Positions 6,443-8,450 of a stretch of 8,450 bases of DNA are shown here, piece after piece. The DNA comes from Chordibacter forsetii (lineage in GTDB: Bacteria > Verrucomicrobiota > Verrucomicrobiia > Opitutales > Seribacteraceae). The notes under the pieces are model-generated. The model saw nothing but the letters and a program-made list of their open reading frames with translations, was not told the DNA's origin and did no database searches. The stretch's first letter is position 1. Every line of letters starts with the position of its first letter. Made by a program: the position numbers and the translations under genes. The stretch is from NCBI RefSeq assembly GCF_964187505.1, contig NZ_CAXLML010000202.1, forward strand, positions 1 to 8,450. The letters are read 5' to 3'.

Positions 6443-6467
6443 GGTTTGAACCCCTCCGTCGCTACCA
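6443..6467 (+). pseudogene. tRNA 3'-end relic (T-loop through CCA)
   Basis: The 25 bases read as a tRNA 3' end: GG, T-loop TTTGAAC (6445-6451), T-stem strand CCCTC, acceptor strand CGTCGCT (6457-6463), discriminator A and CCA (6465-6467), followed by a T-rich stretch as is common after tRNA genes. Going upstream the match breaks off inside the T-stem: the bases CTA at 6440-6442 cannot pair with the 3' strand. No acceptor partner (AGCGACG) or anticodon arm precedes it. By eye, 20 of 25 positions match the 3' end of the intact tRNA-Lys at 5877-5952. Retention of just the 3' end is the pattern left by tRNA-targeting integrative elements, but chance or gene decay is also possible. Confidence 0.5.
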
Positions 6468-6478
6468 TTTTAGTCATT

Positions 6479-8287
6479 TTAAGGTAGTATCAATACTTTA
6501 AATGCTCGGTTTTGAGGGATCAGTTTAGGAGAAGAACCATTTCTGTAGCTTAAGGATAAGCCCTGGAATGGAAATACTCTCCCGTATGCTACCTCTTTTC
6601 CAAAGCTCATTCCTGAACCTGTGGCCATAAAAGATATTCTATTTCCATAGGGAGACCCTATGATCGTTGCCGAATCCATTGCCCCAAATTTTTGCCCCTT
6701 ATATTTGGCATTGGTTGTCATCCATTTTTCCTTGTAAGGAAAAATTCGGGTTTTGCCAGATGCTGGTTTTAGAACAAGGGAGCCATCGCCGATGTAAGGC
6801 ATGACTTCTTCCATCGATTTATTTTTGGAGTTGGGAACAATCCCGGGTATAGAAGTGTTAATGCTAATGTTTGTTGGTTCTTTTTCTCCATTTGGATCAC
6901 TCATTTTGGACCATAGAGTTAATCCTTTATCGTTGATTTGAATATCGTACTGAAATGTACCACCGTTATTTAAAGTACCGGAAATAGTGGTTTTTTCTCT
7001 CTTCATAGAAGCCTCCGGGGGATTTTCGAAACCGGTGATCTTCCTGGATCGCCTGCGATGCTTTTCCGGGTTGGTCCTATCTGTATACCGCGTGCCAAAG
7101 CCGATTCCAAAAGTTTTGAACGGTTTGGATGGATCTTTACTATTTTTAAGCCAGATCTTAACCGAACTTCCCGACGAGCTTAAGGCAGCATCGAACCTCT
7201 CGGACTGAAAAACAGTGTTGTATCCCTTGAACGGCCCGTTGGCAAAAGAGGCTAACCTTGAGCCTTTTGCAGGCGAAATCGATGGGGCACGGTTTACGGT
7301 TAAACTCTTTCTTCTGAGAGCTTCCAGTAAGATCTGGCTATCGGAACTAAACTTATCCCAGGGTAGTTCAATGGGGTCTATTCTGCTGGCGAGTACGATA
7401 GTTACAGCAAAATCATCCGCGTCCACAAAACGAGCACGGATCGATGCCCCGTCGGTATTAGTAAGTTCCTGCATCTGATCCAAGGCATCAGCACTGACTG
7501 TAGGAACTTTCATTTTACTTCGAACCTTAGCGAAGGACTTGGCTCTTTTTTCTTTTTGATCTAACAAACTTTTAAGTTTTTCAGCCAATGCAATGGCTTG
7601 TTTAGAGAGGTTGTCGGTGTGGATTTCCACTTCATTTCCAGATCCAGTTTCCAGAGAAACTTCGTCACCTTCAAAGCCAATGAACTTGGCCTTCAGTGGG
7701 CGACCATCCGCACTGACCCATACCTGTGGGCCCGATAGGTCAAGTGGACCATTAGGGTCTGTACCCTTCTCTTCACTTTCTTGCCTGGTTGCTGCAATTT
7801 GGATTTCCTGCGGGGTCAGTTGCTTGGTGAGAGGTTCACTTTGATGGGCGAGTTGTCTGGCTAGGTTCTTAGATTCCTGACTAAGGAAGGAGAATGAAAG
7901 TTCAACCGTTTGCCCGTTGAAAAGTATTTTGACTGCCGAACTGTTTGCACTAATAAATTCCGCTTTAATGACTCTGCCTTGAAGGTCTTTCCAGTCGTAA
8001 AGGGGCTTTGATTTTATTTGAACGGGTGGGGTGGCAGTTTGGATAGTCTTGGACTCCTTACGAAGCTTGATTGCCAATGCCTTGGAGAATGCACTGAGCG
8101 AATCAATAGGGAGGTCGAGTTCCTGTCCCTCCATCGATATGGTGACAGTACTTTCATTTGCACCCACGAAATCTGCCTCAATCTTCTGCCCGTTGATATC
8201 TGTCCAAATGTAACTTTTTGCACATAGCAAAGGTAGGGTGGGTGAAACCGTGATTCCTAAAAGGATGAATGCTACTCTTTGAAACAT
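6479..8287 (-). CDS. Secreted protein with four SHD1-like repeats
   Basis: This 602-residue protein starts with a Sec signal peptide (1-23, ending 'LPLLCA'; the cysteine context is not a good lipobox). Four divergent copies of an approximately 50-residue SHD1-like module follow at about 26-75, 97-146, 189-238 and 273-325. Each has a W/L-x-x-x-D/N-G-x-x-I/L-x-A-x-F/V opening (for example 'WTDINGQKIEADFVGA' and 'VSADGRPLKAKFIGF'), a short beta hairpin, and a 'L..LS..s..lA.kL' closing helix. SHD1 was named from yeast Sla1; in Planctomycetes and Verrucomicrobia it is common in exported proteins of unknown role. Charged linkers separate the repeats, notably 147-187 and 239-272. Residues about 345-602 are beta-rich with many Gly and Ser and a basic patch 'EKHRRRSRK' (408-416); I do not recognise this domain. 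The stop lies 12 bases from the tRNA 3' relic. No Shine-Dalgarno sequence is seen. Confidence 0.85.
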   Translation of the reverse strand: MFQRVAFILLGITVSPTLPLLCAKSYIWTDINGQKIEADFVGANESTVTISMEGQELDLPIDSLSAFSKALAIKLRKESKTIQTATPPVQIKSKPLYDWKDLQGRVIKAEFISANSSAVKILFNGQTVELSFSFLSQESKNLARQLAHQSEPLTKQLTPQEIQIAATRQESEEKGTDPNGPLDLSGPQVWVSADGRPLKAKFIGFEGDEVSLETGSGNEVEIHTDNLSKQAIALAEKLKSLLDQKEKRAKSFAKVRSKMKVPTVSADALDQMQELTNTDGASIRARFVDADDFAVTIVLASRIDPIELPWDKFSSDSQILLEALRRKSLTVNRAPSISPAKGSRLASFANGPFKGYNTVFQSERFDAALSSSGSSVKIWLKNSKDPSKPFKTFGIGFGTRYTDRTNPEKHRRRSRKITGFENPPEASMKREKTTISGTLNNGGTFQYDIQINDKGLTLWSKMSDPNGEKEPTNISINTSIPGIVPNSKNKSMEEVMPYIGDGSLVLKPASGKTRIFPYKEKWMTTNAKYKGQKFGAMDSATIIGSPYGNRISFMATGSGMSFGKEVAYGRVFPFQGLSLSYRNGSSPKLIPQNRAFKVLILP

Positions 8288-8367
8288 AATGAAGGGGCGT
8301 TTTACTTGAGGGCTTATTTAAACAATGGGGCGGGTTGTCACAGGTTTACAATGACTAAGCTCAAATT

Positions 8368-8398
8368 ATTTTAAATTAAATAAAAAAGAAAACCACAA
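8368..8398 (-). promoter_or_regulatory. Weak promoter candidate for the SHD1-repeat gene
   Basis: On the minus strand TTGTGG (8398-8393) is followed after 17 bases by TTTAAA (8375-8370), overlapping TAAAAT (8373-8368). These are partial matches to sigma-70 -35 and -10 boxes, in an AT-rich region about 80-110 bases before the start codon. The rest of 8288-8450 shows no gene and no clear operator. AT-rich DNA gives such matches easily, so confidence is low. Confidence 0.2.
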
Positions 8399-8450
8399 AT
8401 TGCGTAAGATTTCTGTTTTGCTAAGCCAAATTGAATGATTGAGCTACCTT

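Noticed and set aside
8219..8224. Lipoprotein signal in the SHD1-repeat protein (cysteine at residue 22)
   Set aside because: The residues before the cysteine (PLL) do not fit the usual lipobox pattern, and LCA followed by KS fits ordinary signal peptidase I cleavage.
8393..8436. Repeated CAAATTG at two nearby positions
   Set aside because: It is only seven bases, AT-rich and not regularly spaced with further copies, so it gives no support for an iteron or binding array.

Overview
This window looks like chromosomal DNA of a Verrucomicrobiota bacterium, most likely a moderately low-GC marine Opitutae-type lineage. That placement is an inference. It rests on the large secreted protein at 6479-8287, built from four repeats resembling SHD1 modules (common in Planctomycetes, Verrucomicrobia and Lentisphaerae), on the lack of recognisable Shine-Dalgarno sequences before all seven protein starts, and on the general base composition. 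No rRNA or phylogenetic marker is present to settle it.

Layout. Left block (1-3234, minus strand): glutamine-dependent NAD+ synthetase (nadE), glutamate-1-semialdehyde aminomutase (hemL) and the start of a secreted protein that runs off the left edge form a tight nadE-hemL-orf cluster with gaps of 15 and 33 bases. Middle block (3281-5610, plus strand): a Maf/YhdE-type nucleotide pyrophosphatase (maf) diverges from nadE across a 46-base shared promoter gap. It is followed by a membrane-anchored protein with a Pro/Lys/Glu-rich linker and no family I recognise, and then by an exported SIMPL-domain (DUF541) protein. The last two are almost contiguous and are probably co-transcribed.

Right-middle block (5611-6478): an AT-rich, gene-poor stretch of tRNA material. 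It holds an intact tRNA-Lys(CUU) with encoded CCA on the minus strand, a decayed 5' half of another tRNA on the plus strand (5658-5695), the 3' terminal 25 bases of a tRNA on the plus strand (6443-6467), and between them one small orphan ORF (5993-6304). This is the part of the window most like an old insertion site or recombination scar. No integrase, transposase or long direct repeat survives here, so mobility is a hypothesis only.

Right block (6479-8287, minus strand): the 602-residue SHD1-repeat protein. Upstream of it (8288-8450) is an AT-rich region holding at most a weak promoter.

Functionally the left and middle genes are housekeeping: NAD production, tetrapyrrole synthesis, and control of modified or non-canonical nucleotides. 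They are accompanied by lineage-type envelope proteins. I found no CRISPR array, phage module, toxin-antitoxin pair, secondary-metabolite gene or clear defence system.
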